Positions 1 through 5,236 of a DNA stretch of 7,548 nucleotides are shown one piece after another (positions within the stretch are counted from its first letter, which is position 1; the number at the start of each line of letters is the position of its first letter). The notes beneath the pieces were generated by a model. It searched no databases. It worked only from the letters and a program-made list of their open reading frames with translations, and was not told the origin of the DNA. The stretch comes from an uncultured Eubacteriales bacterium (lineage in GTDB: Bacteria > Bacillota > Clostridia > Oscillospirales > Oscillospiraceae). The stretch spans positions 1 through 7,548 of the forward strand of contig USCO01000108.1 in NCBI GenBank assembly GCA_900553135.1, given 5' to 3'. Made by a program: the position numbers and the translations under genes.

Positions 1-114
1 CCTACCCCTTTTGGCCTTTGGCCATTTCCCCCTGATAGGGGGAATCGGCCTCATCCGCCCGCCGTTTCCTGCCCAGCCAAACGAACCAGAAAGAAGGGAA
101 ACGCAGTTTCCCGC
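1..114. other. Non-coding left end with three small hairpins
   Basis: No convincing gene is seen. Three inverted repeats are visible: GGCC-TTT-GGCC at 14-24; a perfect 7-bp stem TTCCCCC/GGGGGAA with a 5-base loop at 26-44; and a perfect 7-bp stem GGGAAAC/GTTTCCC with a 3-base loop at 96-112. The stretch from about 36 to 61 weakly resembles the GTAGGGGCC...GGCCC hairpin repeat found twice at the right end of the window, so it may be a decayed copy. None is followed by a clear T-run. Confidence 0.5.
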
Positions 115-149
115 AAAGTTCTTTGCCAAGCTTTCTTTCAAGAAAGCGG
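115..149 (-). repeat. 35-bp repeat, left copy, inverted relative to 7346-7380
   Basis: The reverse complement of these 35 bases is identical, base for base, to 7346-7380. The unit contains an internal hairpin, CTTTCTT-TC-AAGAAAG at 131-146, and the HindIII-like core AAGCTT. Read on the minus strand, the unit is followed by a second short hairpin (96-112). The right copy is likewise followed by a different palindrome (7383-7394). It looks like a dispersed intergenic repeat. No transposase is associated with it. Confidence 0.8.
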
Positions 150-150
150 G

Positions 151-189
151 AAAAAAGTAGGAGGAGAGCCGCCCCAGGCAGCTCTCCTC
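151..189 (-). terminator. Intrinsic terminator of the M23 peptidase gene
   Basis: On the minus strand a perfect 9-bp stem (GAGGAGAGC/GCTCTCCTC, at 161-169 and 181-189) with an 11-base loop is followed by CTAC and a run of six T (151-156). It starts about 40 bases after the stop codon of the M23 gene. It fits a Rho-independent terminator reading leftwards. Confidence 0.8.
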
Positions 190-228
190 TTAGGTTTCTT
201 GGGAAAAATGGCGCCGCTCTCCTCAGGC

Positions 229-1719
229 TCAGGGCAGATAGGAGAGGGGGTTGACCGAGGTGCCGCGCACCCGGACCTCAAAGTGGCAGTGGGTGCCGGT
301 GGACCGGCCGGTGCTGCCCGCCTTGGCGATCTGCTGTCCCTTGTACACCTTCTGTCCCGCGGACACCAGCAGGGAGGAGTTATGGGCGTAATAGGTCTGG
401 GTCCCATTGTCATGGGTGATGATGACCAGATAGCCGTAGCTGCCCTTGTACCCGGCGAAGGTGACGGTTCCGCCGTCGGCCGCCTTGATGGCCGCGCCGT
501 AGGAACAGGAGATATCGATGCCGGAGTGGTAGCTGTAGCTGCCGAAGATGTACCGCCCGCCGAAGTAGGAGGTGATGCGTCCGGTGATGGGCCAGCTGTA
601 AGAGCCGGTGGAGGCCGTCTTGGGCTTCTCCTTGGTGCCCACAGCCTTCACGGTGGTGGTGGGCTCCCGCACGGTGACGGAGGAGTTGATGACCCGCTCG
701 GTCTCCTGGCCGTTGACATAGGTGACGGTGGCGTTGACCTGGGCCTCGCCCTCCACGCCCTGGGTGATGATCTTGGTCTCACCCTTATACATGGAGGAGT
801 CCTCCCGGGTCTCCACGGGACACCCTATGCTCTCGGTATAGGTGATGTTATCCACCGTCTTGACCGACAGCACGGGGGTCAGCTCCTTCACGTTGAGCAC
901 ATCGCCCACCATCAGGCGGTTGATATCCACGTTGGGGTTCAGGGCCTTCAGGTCGCTGACCGACATATCGTTGGCGTAGGCAATGGCGTTAAAGGTGTCG
1001 CCCTGGACCACGGTATAGGTGGTGGAGCCGTTGCTGCTGGCCTGGAGGGCCTGCTCCATCTCCTCCACGGTGAGCACGGTATCCGCCGTGTACACGGGCT
1101 CCACGGTGACGGTATCCAAAAACTCCGCGGACACGGTGTTTTCGGTGGTATATTTGGCCTTCATATTCTCCAGCAGCTGATTGAGGTCCTCCTCATTCTT
1201 GATGACGCCCACGGTGGCGCCGTCCACGGAGACCTGGTACATGCGCAGCTCGCCGCTGACCTCGTCCAGCTGGGTGAAGAAGTAATCCTGAATGTCGGAC
1301 TGCTGGCTCAGGTCGGAGCGCAGAGACACCTCAAACTGATACTGGATGTCCCCCTCCACCTGGTAGTCATAGCCCAGGATATTGGTGCCCGCTTCCTCCA
1401 CGGCCTGGATGGCCTGGGCCACCACTTCCTGGTCGGCCACCACGCCCACCTGCTCTCCGTCCACGGTGACGGCGTAGCTGGGGGAGTACAGGGCGGTGAG
1501 GGTCAGGGCCACGGCCAGCGCGGCGGACCCGGCCAAAAAGGAGATGGGTCCAGTGGCCCGGTTGCCCGCGGCGGCGTTGTGGATCAGGTGGGCGGCCCGG
1601 CGTCCATGGATGCGGCTCCACTCCCGGAACACCTTCCACTGGCCTTTCAGCCGCGCCTTCCATACCTGGAGGTCCTGCTGAGACGGTTTATTCCATTTTA
1701 CTTTCATAACGTCCTGCAT
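229..1719 (-). CDS. Membrane-anchored LysM-G5-M23 peptidoglycan endopeptidase
   Basis: Predicted zinc endopeptidase that cuts peptide cross-links of peptidoglycan outside the membrane. The 496 residues (from ATG 1719) show a basic cytoplasmic N-terminus, one membrane segment (about 58-79), and two related segments built on VTVDGxxVGV (about 84-110 and 163-190). A LysM domain follows (about 234-278, with VVQGDTFNAIA), then a G5-like domain (about 279-356, with YKGETK) and a C-terminal M23/LytM domain (about 376-496). Zinc ligands are visible: HSGID (H398, D402) and HCH (H477, H479); H446 in YYAH is the expected catalytic His. All are present, so the enzyme should be active. ATG 1719 is preferred because GAGGT lies 5-6 bases upstream; TTG 1731 and ATG 1707 are alternatives. 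It is transcribed alone, with its own promoter (1806-1834) and terminator (151-189). The domain set is common in Clostridia; the natural substrate is not evident. Confidence 0.93.
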   Translation of the reverse strand: MQDVMKVKWNKPSQQDLQVWKARLKGQWKVFREWSRIHGRRAAHLIHNAAAGNRATGPISFLAGSAALAVALTLTALYSPSYAVTVDGEQVGVVADQEVVAQAIQAVEEAGTNILGYDYQVEGDIQYQFEVSLRSDLSQQSDIQDYFFTQLDEVSGELRMYQVSVDGATVGVIKNEEDLNQLLENMKAKYTTENTVSAEFLDTVTVEPVYTADTVLTVEEMEQALQASSNGSTTYTVVQGDTFNAIAYANDMSVSDLKALNPNVDINRLMVGDVLNVKELTPVLSVKTVDNITYTESIGCPVETREDSSMYKGETKIITQGVEGEAQVNATVTYVNGQETERVINSSVTVREPTTTVKAVGTKEKPKTASTGSYSWPITGRITSYFGGRYIFGSYSYHSGIDISCSYGAAIKAADGGTVTFAGYKGSYGYLVIITHDNGTQTYYAHNSSLLVSAGQKVYKGQQIAKAGSTGRSTGTHCHFEVRVRGTSVNPLSYLP

Positions 1720-1730
1720 GGCATACCTCA

Positions 1731-1756
1731 AAAAAACAGTCCCTCTCCCCAGAGGG
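1731..1756 (-). promoter_or_regulatory. Terminator-like hairpin in the M23 gene leader
   Basis: On the minus strand CCCTCT-GGGG-AGAGGG forms a 6-bp stem with a 4-base loop (1741-1756). It is followed by ACTG and six T (1731-1736), immediately before the GAGGT ribosome binding site. It has the form of a weak intrinsic terminator placed between promoter and start codon, so it may act as an attenuator. The stem is short and no competing antiterminator helix was found, so the call is tentative. Confidence 0.35.
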
Positions 1757-1783
1757 AAGAAGTGACAGAGTGGAAAAGAAATG

Positions 1784-1800
1784 ATTACAAATTGGTTACA
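1784..1800 (-). promoter_or_regulatory. WalR (YycF)-type box at the M23 gene start site
   Basis: The minus strand reads TGTAAC-CAATT-TGTAAT, a full match to the published WalR consensus TGTWAH-N5-TGTWAH. WalR is the response regulator controlling cell-wall hydrolases in low-GC Gram-positive bacteria. The box starts 5 bases after the -10 hexamer, so it covers the expected transcription start. In Bacillus, sites that overlap the core promoter go with repression. A weaker match (TGTAAA-AAGTT-TATGAA, 1852-1868) lies upstream of the -35. Confidence 0.5.
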
Positions 1801-1805
1801 GGGAA

Positions 1806-1834
1806 ACTATACACGTAATTTCTCCCTCCGTCAA
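1806..1834 (-). promoter_or_regulatory. Sigma-A promoter of the M23 gene
   Basis: The minus strand reads TTGACG (1829-1834), a 17-base spacer, then TATAGT (1806-1811). Both hexamers match the consensus at 5 of 6 positions. Transcription would start near 1799, giving a leader of about 80 bases. Confidence 0.75.
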
Positions 1835-1918
1835 CACTTTTTCCAGGTAGGTTCATAAACTTTTTACATTTTCTCCTATCTGAACAAACAAAACGAGCCC
1901 TTTTTACGGCGCTTTTCC

Positions 1919-1954
1919 CCCTTTGGCAGAGGGCGCGTTTCCTGTGCCAAAGGG
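1919..1954. repeat. 10-bp stem hairpin in the intergenic region
   Basis: CCCTTTGGCA (1919-1928) and TGCCAAAGGG (1945-1954) form a perfect 10-bp stem around a 16-base loop. There is no T-run on the plus side, and only a short C/T-rich tract on the minus side. It lies between the M23 promoter and the hairpin array. Function unknown. Confidence 0.6.
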
Positions 1955-1969
1955 CAATCTGTTACAAAT

Positions 1970-1996
1970 AAAAAAAGAGCAGCCCCACCGGGCTGC
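1970..1996 (-). terminator. Intrinsic terminator ending the hairpin array and RHH transcript
   Basis: On the minus strand GCAGCCC-GGTG-GGGCTGC (7-bp GC-rich stem, 4-base loop, 1979-1996) is followed by TC and a T-rich tract to 1970. This is a textbook Rho-independent terminator. The nearest gene reading into it is the RHH regulator ending at 2226, so its message would carry the whole hairpin array as a 3' untranslated region. The same stem-loop core recurs at 2206-2223. Confidence 0.75.
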
Positions 1997-2230
1997 CCTT
2001 TATCTTATGGAAAAGGCCCTCCTGCAAGGAGTTCCGTCGCCCGCAGGCGACGGAATCACATGAGATCTCGTCATTTCCGGCGACATGTGCGTCGGAAATG
2101 ACACTTCTCATGGCGAATGGGGTGACAATTTCGCAAGAAATCGAACCCTATTCGCCATGCAGCTTTTTGTCGGAAAAGGCCTTTGCCTTTTCCGACAGCG
2201 TAAGGGCAGCCCCACCGGGCTGCCCTTACG
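1979..2230 (-). other. Array of consecutive hairpins, candidate structured RNA or modular repeat
   Basis: Nearly every base can be placed in a stem-loop: 1979-1996 (7 bp); 2032-2055 (10 bp perfect, 4-base loop); 2070-2102 (10-bp arms, 13-base apex); 2109-2159 (10-bp outer stem extended by a G-T and three G-C pairs, plus an inner 5-bp stem); 2168-2197 (13 bp perfect, 4-base loop); 2199-2230 (14 bp perfect, 4-base loop). A competing pairing CATGAGA/TCTCATG (2059-2065 with 2106-2112) would enclose the third. The first and last hairpins share the core GGGCTGC/GCAGCCC and the same loop. No credible coding frame is seen. Strand is set by the terminator at 1970-1996. It could be a long structured 3' UTR, a small RNA, or a mobile hairpin repeat; I do not recognise a named RNA family. 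Confidence 0.6.
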
Positions 2231-2405
2231 ATTGCTCTTCCTCATGTAAATTTTCCAGCGCCACCCGCACAGCCTCCACCACGAAAGCGGTAAAGGTGCA
2301 GTTCTTTCCCTGGATCTCCTGCTCGATCTGTTCGATCATATCATTGGGAAAGCGAATGCTCTTGGTCGTGGTAGGGGGGACGTTGGGAATTTTGAATTTT
2401 TTCAT
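2226..2405 (-). CDS. Small ribbon-helix-helix transcriptional regulator (CopG/Arc type)
   Basis: A 59-residue protein with the ribbon-helix-helix layout: a short beta-strand TTTKSIRFP (12-20), helix A NDMIEQIEQEIQG (21-33), a turn, and helix B from TFTAFVVEAVRVAL (37-50). Such proteins bind DNA as dimers, inserting the paired strands into the major groove, and often repress their own promoter. Start chosen at ATG 2405, with GGTGAT about 5 bases upstream; the upstream ATG at 2492 would translate through the palindromic operator and lacks a ribosome binding site. It is divergent from the 51-residue gene at 2515, and the shared spacer carries a 20-bp palindrome. The stop codon lies inside the 14-bp stem at 2199-2230. 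It resembles small proteins often annotated YlcI/YnfO-like in Clostridia. It could be an antitoxin, but no toxin partner follows it. Confidence 0.75.
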   Translation of the reverse strand: MKKFKIPNVPPTTTKSIRFPNDMIEQIEQEIQGKNCTFTAFVVEAVRVALENLHEEEQS

Positions 2406-2437
2406 GTTTATCACCACTGCTAGTGTATGATAAATTT

Positions 2438-2469
2438 TGCAATTCGTATGCAATACATATGTATTGCAA
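2438..2469. promoter_or_regulatory. Palindromic operator between the RHH gene and the divergent small gene
   Basis: TGCAATACATATGTATTGCA (2449-2468) is a perfect 20-bp palindrome. The half-site TGCAAT occurs at 2438-2443 and 2449-2454 in the same orientation, 11 bp (one helical turn) apart, and inverted at 2463-2468. On the minus strand TTGCAT-N17-TCATAC is a possible promoter for the RHH gene, with its -35 in the palindrome. On the plus strand TTGCAA (2464-2469)-N17-TACCAT is a weak candidate for the small gene. Autoregulation by the RHH protein is the natural inference. Confidence 0.6.
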
Positions 2470-2514
2470 CTTTGATGGGATTGTGCTACCATGAGGAAAA
2501 GGTGGTGAACCGCT

Positions 2515-2670
2515 GTGGACGAATATAAACAGCCTTATTTGACACTTTTTAATCAGCTGACAGACATTCTTTCCTGCCTGGAACAGGGAAACTATCAACA
2601 AGCAATTCAAATGATTCAGCATGCCCAGCAAGAAGCCGAAGAGCGGTTTTTAGATTCGTGTATGGAGTAA
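2515..2670 (+). CDS. 51-residue hypothetical protein
   Basis: An unrecognised small acidic protein, read from GTG 2515 to TAA 2670. It begins with (M)DEYKQPYLTLFNQLTD and ends in a charged helix, AQQEAEERFLDSCME. The whole chain is predicted to be helical, without a membrane segment or a metal motif beyond two isolated Cys (23 and 49). The start is supported by AGGTGG at 2500-2505, 9 bases upstream. An in-frame ATG at 2491 is cut off by TGA after five codons. Two bases after the stop a strong bidirectional terminator begins, as expected for a real transcription unit. The pattern YK-YL-LFN...A-Q-E-EE recalls short clostridial and phage proteins of about 50 residues of unknown function. Divergence from the RHH regulator suggests shared control. 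Confidence 0.7.
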   Translation: MDEYKQPYLTLFNQLTDILSCLEQGNYQQAIQMIQHAQQEAEERFLDSCME

Positions 2671-2671
2671 C

Positions 2672-2720
2672 AAAAAACTCCCGGTATTTTCATTTCCAGG
2701 AAATACCGGGAGTTTTGTTT
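2672..2720. terminator. Bidirectional intrinsic terminator between the small gene and typA
   Basis: A perfect 16-bp stem (AAAACTCCCGGTATTT at 2674-2689 with its complement at 2701-2716) has an 11-base loop. On the plus strand it is followed by TTTTGTTTTT and ends the small gene. On the minus strand it is followed by a run of T (2672-2677) and ends typA, whose stop lies 15 bases away. Confidence 0.9.
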
Positions 2721-2734
2721 TTCTTGGCAGGTTT

Positions 2735-4564
2735 TTAGCCCTTCTTCTTGGAAGCCTCACGCATACGCATGCCGTGGTCCAGAATGCGCTTGCGCAGACG
2801 CAGGTTCTCGGGGGTGCACTCCAGCAGCTCGTCGTCGGCCAGGAACTCCAGGCACTGCTCCAGAGACAGCTGCTTGGGGGTGGTGAGACGCAGGGCGTCA
2901 TCGGAGCCGCTGGCACGCATGTTGGTCAGCTGCTTCTTCTTACACACGTTGACGGAGATGTCCTCCTGCTTGGGAGTCTCGCCCACGATCATGCCGGCGT
3001 AGACGGGGGTGCCCGCGCCGATGAACAGGGTGCCGCGCTCCTGGGCGTTGAACAGGCCGTAGGTCACAGCCTCGCCGGTCTCAAAGGCCACCAGGGAGCC
3101 GGTGTTGCGGCGCTGGATCTCACCGCGCATGGGGGCGTAGCTGTCAAAGACGGAGGCCATGATGCCCTCGCCCTTGGTGTCGGTGAGGAACTCGTTGCGG
3201 TAGCCGAACAGGCCGCGGGCGGGAACCAGGAACTCCAGCTTCATGCGCTCGCCCACGGGGTTCATCTCCAGCAGGTCGCCCTTACGGGAGCCGATCTTCT
3301 CCATGACGGCGCCCACGCAGTCGGCGGGCACGTCCACCACCAGGCGCTCGATGGGCTCGCACTTCTTGCCGTCGATCTCCTGATACAGCACACGGGGGGG
3401 AGAGACCTGGAACTCGTAGCCTTCCCGGCGCATGGTCTCCATGAGGATGGACAGGGACATCTCGCCGCGGCCGGCCACGTTGAAGGAATCGGTGGAGCCC
3501 TCCATCTCGCTGACCTTCAGGGACACGTCCTTCAGGGTCTCGCGGAACAGGCGCTCACGCAGCTGACGGGAGGTGACGAACTTGCCCTCCCGGCCGGCGA
3601 AGGGGGAGTCGTTGACGGAGAAGGTCATCTCGATGGTGGGGGCGGAGATCTTCACGAACTCGATGGGCTCCACGGCGGAGGGGTCGCAGATGGTGTCGCC
3701 GATGGTGATGTCGCCGATACCGCTCAGGGCAATGATGTTGCCGGCGGTGGACTCCTGAACGGGCACCTTGGCCAGACCGTCAAACTCGTACAGAGCGGTG
3801 GCCTTGGCCTTCTTGGCGGGGGCGTCGGGATCGTGGTAGTTGCACACGGCGATCTCCTGGTTCTGCTTGATGGTGCCCCGCTCGATGCGGCCGATGGCGA
3901 TGCGGCCCACGAACTCGTTGTAGTCAATGGAGCTCACCAGCATCTGGAAGGGAGCCTCCACGTCCACGTCGGGGGCGGGGATATACTCCAGAATGGTGTC
4001 AAACAGGGGCTTGAGGTCGCTGCCGGCCACGTCGGGCTGGACGGAAGCGGTGCCCTGACGGCCGGAGCAGAACAGCATGGGGCTGTCCAGCTGCTCGTCG
4101 GTGGCGTCCAGGTCCAGCAGCAGCTCCAGAACCTCGTCCACCACCTCGTACACCCGCTGGTCGGGGCGGTCGATCTTGTTCACCACCACGATGACCCGGT
4201 GGCCCAGCTCCAGGGCCTTGCTCAGCACGAAGCGGGTCTGGGGCATGGGGCCCTCGGCGGCGTCCACCAGCAGGATAACGCCGTTGACCATCTTCAGGAT
4301 GCGCTCCACCTCGCCGCCGAAGTCGGCGTGGCCCGGGGTGTCCACGATGTTGATCTTCACGCCGTTGTACTCAATGGCGGTGTTCTTGGCGGTGATGGTG
4401 ATGCCGCGCTCACGCTCCAGGTCGCCGGAGTCCATGACGCGCTCCACCACGGTCTGGTTGTCGCGGTACACGCCGGACTGCTTGAGCATCTCGTCCACCA
4501 GGGTGGTCTTGCCATGGTCAACGTGGGCGATAATGGCAACGTTTCTCAGCTTCTCATTTTTCAT
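2735..4564 (-). CDS. typA: Ribosome-associated translational GTPase TypA/BipA
   Basis: TypA/BipA is an EF-G-like GTPase that binds the 70S ribosome and supports 50S assembly and growth under cold and other stress. The 609-residue length is normal for the family. The GTP-binding motifs are intact: G1 AHVDHGKT (13-20), G2 in RGITI (53-57), G3 DTPGH (75-79), G4 NKID (129-132) and an SGRQG segment in the G5 position. EF-Tu domain-2-like and EF-G domain III/V-like regions follow. The C-terminal TypA-specific domain contains NMRASGSDDALRL and LRLRKRIL, and the protein ends in a Lys-rich tail. Start chosen at ATG 4564, because AAGGAG lies 9-10 bases upstream and the family begins near this point; an in-frame upstream start at 4594 has no such support. 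It is transcribed alone from the promoter at 4697-4725, with a leader of about 125 bases. Confidence 0.98.
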   Translation of the reverse strand: MKNEKLRNVAIIAHVDHGKTTLVDEMLKQSGVYRDNQTVVERVMDSGDLERERGITITAKNTAIEYNGVKINIVDTPGHADFGGEVERILKMVNGVILLVDAAEGPMPQTRFVLSKALELGHRVIVVVNKIDRPDQRVYEVVDEVLELLLDLDATDEQLDSPMLFCSGRQGTASVQPDVAGSDLKPLFDTILEYIPAPDVDVEAPFQMLVSSIDYNEFVGRIAIGRIERGTIKQNQEIAVCNYHDPDAPAKKAKATALYEFDGLAKVPVQESTAGNIIALSGIGDITIGDTICDPSAVEPIEFVKISAPTIEMTFSVNDSPFAGREGKFVTSRQLRERLFRETLKDVSLKVSEMEGSTDSFNVAGRGEMSLSILMETMRREGYEFQVSPPRVLYQEIDGKKCEPIERLVVDVPADCVGAVMEKIGSRKGDLLEMNPVGERMKLEFLVPARGLFGYRNEFLTDTKGEGIMASVFDSYAPMRGEIQRRNTGSLVAFETGEAVTYGLFNAQERGTLFIGAGTPVYAGMIVGETPKQEDISVNVCKKKQLTNMRASGSDDALRLTTPKQLSLEQCLEFLADDELLECTPENLRLRKRILDHGMRMREASKKKG

Positions 4565-4696
4565 ATACACACTTCTCCTTACGATCCTTGGCAAGGCCGC
4601 CCGGCTCCCGGCAGGGCTCCGGAGGGCACAGATCCGATTTCAGGTTCTCTCTATCCAACAGCGGCCCTGTGGCCGCGTTTCCACTTGTGACGAACT

Positions 4697-4725
4697 ATTA
4701 TACCGCCGGATTGGGGAAAAAGCAA
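4697..4725 (-). promoter_or_regulatory. Sigma-A promoter of typA
   Basis: The minus strand reads TTGCTT (4720-4725), a 17-base spacer, then a perfect TATAAT (4697-4702). The start would be near 4690. The leader from there to ATG 4564 contains a 6-bp stem GCGGCC/GGCCGC with a 4-base loop (4661-4676) and further GC-rich inverted repeats nearer the gene, none with a T-run. Folding or attenuation is possible but unproven. Confidence 0.8.
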
Positions 4726-4810
4726 CGGTTTCCCTAAAAAACTCACACAAAAATGCCCCCTCCGTCCCCCCGCCCCCTAGGACAAAAAGTTGGGACCCCC
4801 AGCAGCAGGG

Positions 4811-4831
4811 TGTGGATAACTTTGTGGACAA
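4811..4831 (-). promoter_or_regulatory. Pair of DnaA-box-like sites
   Basis: The minus strand contains TTATCCACA (4811-4819), a full match to the DnaA box TTATNCACA, and TTGTCCACA (4823-4831), one mismatch away. They have the same orientation and are 12 bp apart. They lie between the typA promoter and the SOS-type promoter at 4864. Two sites are too few for a replication origin; a regulatory role, or chance, remains. Confidence 0.5.
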
Positions 4832-4841
4832 TGTGCAAAAG

Positions 4842-4855
4842 CGAAAAAATGTTCG
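4842..4855. promoter_or_regulatory. LexA (SOS) box candidate 1, upstream of the -35
   Basis: CGAAAAAATGTTCG matches the Bacillus-type LexA box CGAACATATGTTCG at 12 of 14 positions; one half-site (GTTCG) is perfect. It ends 8 bases before the -35 hexamer of the 83-residue gene. Confidence 0.45.
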
Positions 4856-4863
4856 AACGAGCC

Positions 4864-4892
4864 TTGACAAACTAGAACGTTTGTTGTACTCT
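4864..4892 (+). promoter_or_regulatory. Promoter of the 83-residue membrane protein gene
   Basis: A perfect TTGACA (4864-4869) is followed by a 17-base spacer and TACTCT (4887-4892), a poor -10 matching 3 of 6. Transcription would start near 4899. Two LexA box candidates lie in the spacer and over the start site, which would allow tight repression. Confidence 0.65.
4874..4887. promoter_or_regulatory. LexA (SOS) box candidate 2, in the promoter spacer
   Basis: AGAACGTTTGTTGT fits GAAC-N4-GTTC with one mismatch in the last core base. It lies between the -35 and -10, where bound repressor would block polymerase. Its core starts 25 bp before that of box 3. Confidence 0.45.
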
Positions 4893-4898
4893 CTGTGT

Positions 4899-4912
4899 AG
4901 AACATTCGTTCT
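4899..4912. promoter_or_regulatory. LexA (SOS) box candidate 3, over the start site
   Basis: AGAAC-ATTC-GTTCT has perfect 5-bp inverted arms and matches the Gram-positive LexA core GAAC-N4-GTTC exactly. It starts 6 bases after the -10, over the expected transcription start. This is the strongest of the three boxes. Confidence 0.65.
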
Positions 4913-4921
4913 TGATTCGAC

Positions 4922-4946
4922 AAAAAAGGACGGCCCCTGAGGGCCG
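4922..4946 (-). terminator. Minus-strand intrinsic terminator inside the small gene's leader
   Basis: On the minus strand CGGCCC-TCAG-GGGCCG (6-bp GC-only stem, 4931-4946) is followed by TCC and six T (4922-4927). It is the only clear terminator downstream of the VWA gene, whose stop is at 5237, so that transcript would run antisense through the whole 83-residue gene. On the plus strand the same sequence is a hairpin in the leader without a T-run. Confidence 0.6.
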
Positions 4947-4983
4947 GCCCTTGGAAACGCTGTGCCGCTGTGGAGGGATGATC

Positions 4984-5235
4984 ATGCAGACCGTGTACTA
5001 CACCTCAAAAACGCCCCTGGCGCCCCGAAGCAACATCGTGGACCTGGCTGAATACCGCCGCCGCCTGGAGGCGGTCCAGCCGGAGGAGGAGCCGGTTCCC
5101 GCTCCCTTCCAGCCCCGGCAGCGGCGCAGCCGCCGCCGTCAGCTGTGGGGGCTCTTCTGGGACGCCTGCGCGGGCATGGGCATCCTGCTCATGACCCTCA
5201 CCTTCACCCTGCGGGTGCTGACCCCCCTGGGATAA
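4984..5235 (+). CDS. Small single-pass membrane protein under probable SOS control
   Basis: An unrecognised 83-residue protein. Residues 1-30 are soluble and contain NIVDLAEYRRRLEA; 32-48 form a Pro/Glu-rich linker. RQRRSRRR (45-52) is a strongly basic stop before one hydrophobic segment (about 54-77, LWGLFWDACAGMGILLM onwards), and only a few residues follow. The positive-inside rule puts the N-terminus in the cytoplasm, so it is tail-anchored. ATG 4984 is chosen because GGAGG (4972-4976) lies 7 bases upstream; ATG 4978 is too close. The promoter is surrounded by three LexA box candidates and lies near two DnaA-like boxes. SOS-induced division inhibitors such as YneA, SosA and SidA are small single-pass proteins of similar size, but no LysM domain or sequence similarity to them is visible. 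A division-checkpoint role is inference. The gene ends one base from the convergent VWA gene. Confidence 0.8.
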   Translation: MQTVYYTSKTPLAPRSNIVDLAEYRRRLEAVQPEEEPVPAPFQPRQRRSRRRQLWGLFWDACAGMGILLMTLTFTLRVLTPLG

Positions 5236-5236
5236 G

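Noticed and set aside
199..1818. Long open frame (539 codons) on the plus strand opposite the M23 gene
   Set aside because: Its Gly/His/Val/Leu-rich translation has no domain. It is the antisense image of a GC-rich gene that has clear domains, a promoter and a terminator.
1979..2230. CRISPR array
   Set aside because: There are no evenly spaced identical direct repeats; the hairpins differ in sequence and size, and no cas gene is present.
2098..2430. Plus-strand open frame (110 codons) across the hairpin array and the RHH gene
   Set aside because: It begins inside a hairpin, lacks a ribosome binding site, and is antisense to a gene with a clear fold.
2406..2492. Longer start (ATG 2492) for the RHH gene
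   Set aside because: It would place the operator palindrome and promoter inside the coding region, has no ribosome binding site, and adds 29 residues outside the RHH fold.
2491..2508. Five-codon leader peptide (ATG 2491 to TGA) before the 51-residue gene
   Set aside because: It contains the ribosome binding site of the real gene and has none of its own; probably incidental.
2774..4690. Long open frame (638 codons) opposite typA
   Set aside because: Low-complexity antisense shadow of a highly conserved gene; no ribosome binding site and no family match.
4811..4831. Replication origin
   Set aside because: Only two DnaA-like sites, no adjacent AT-rich unwinding tract, and no dnaA/dnaN neighbours.
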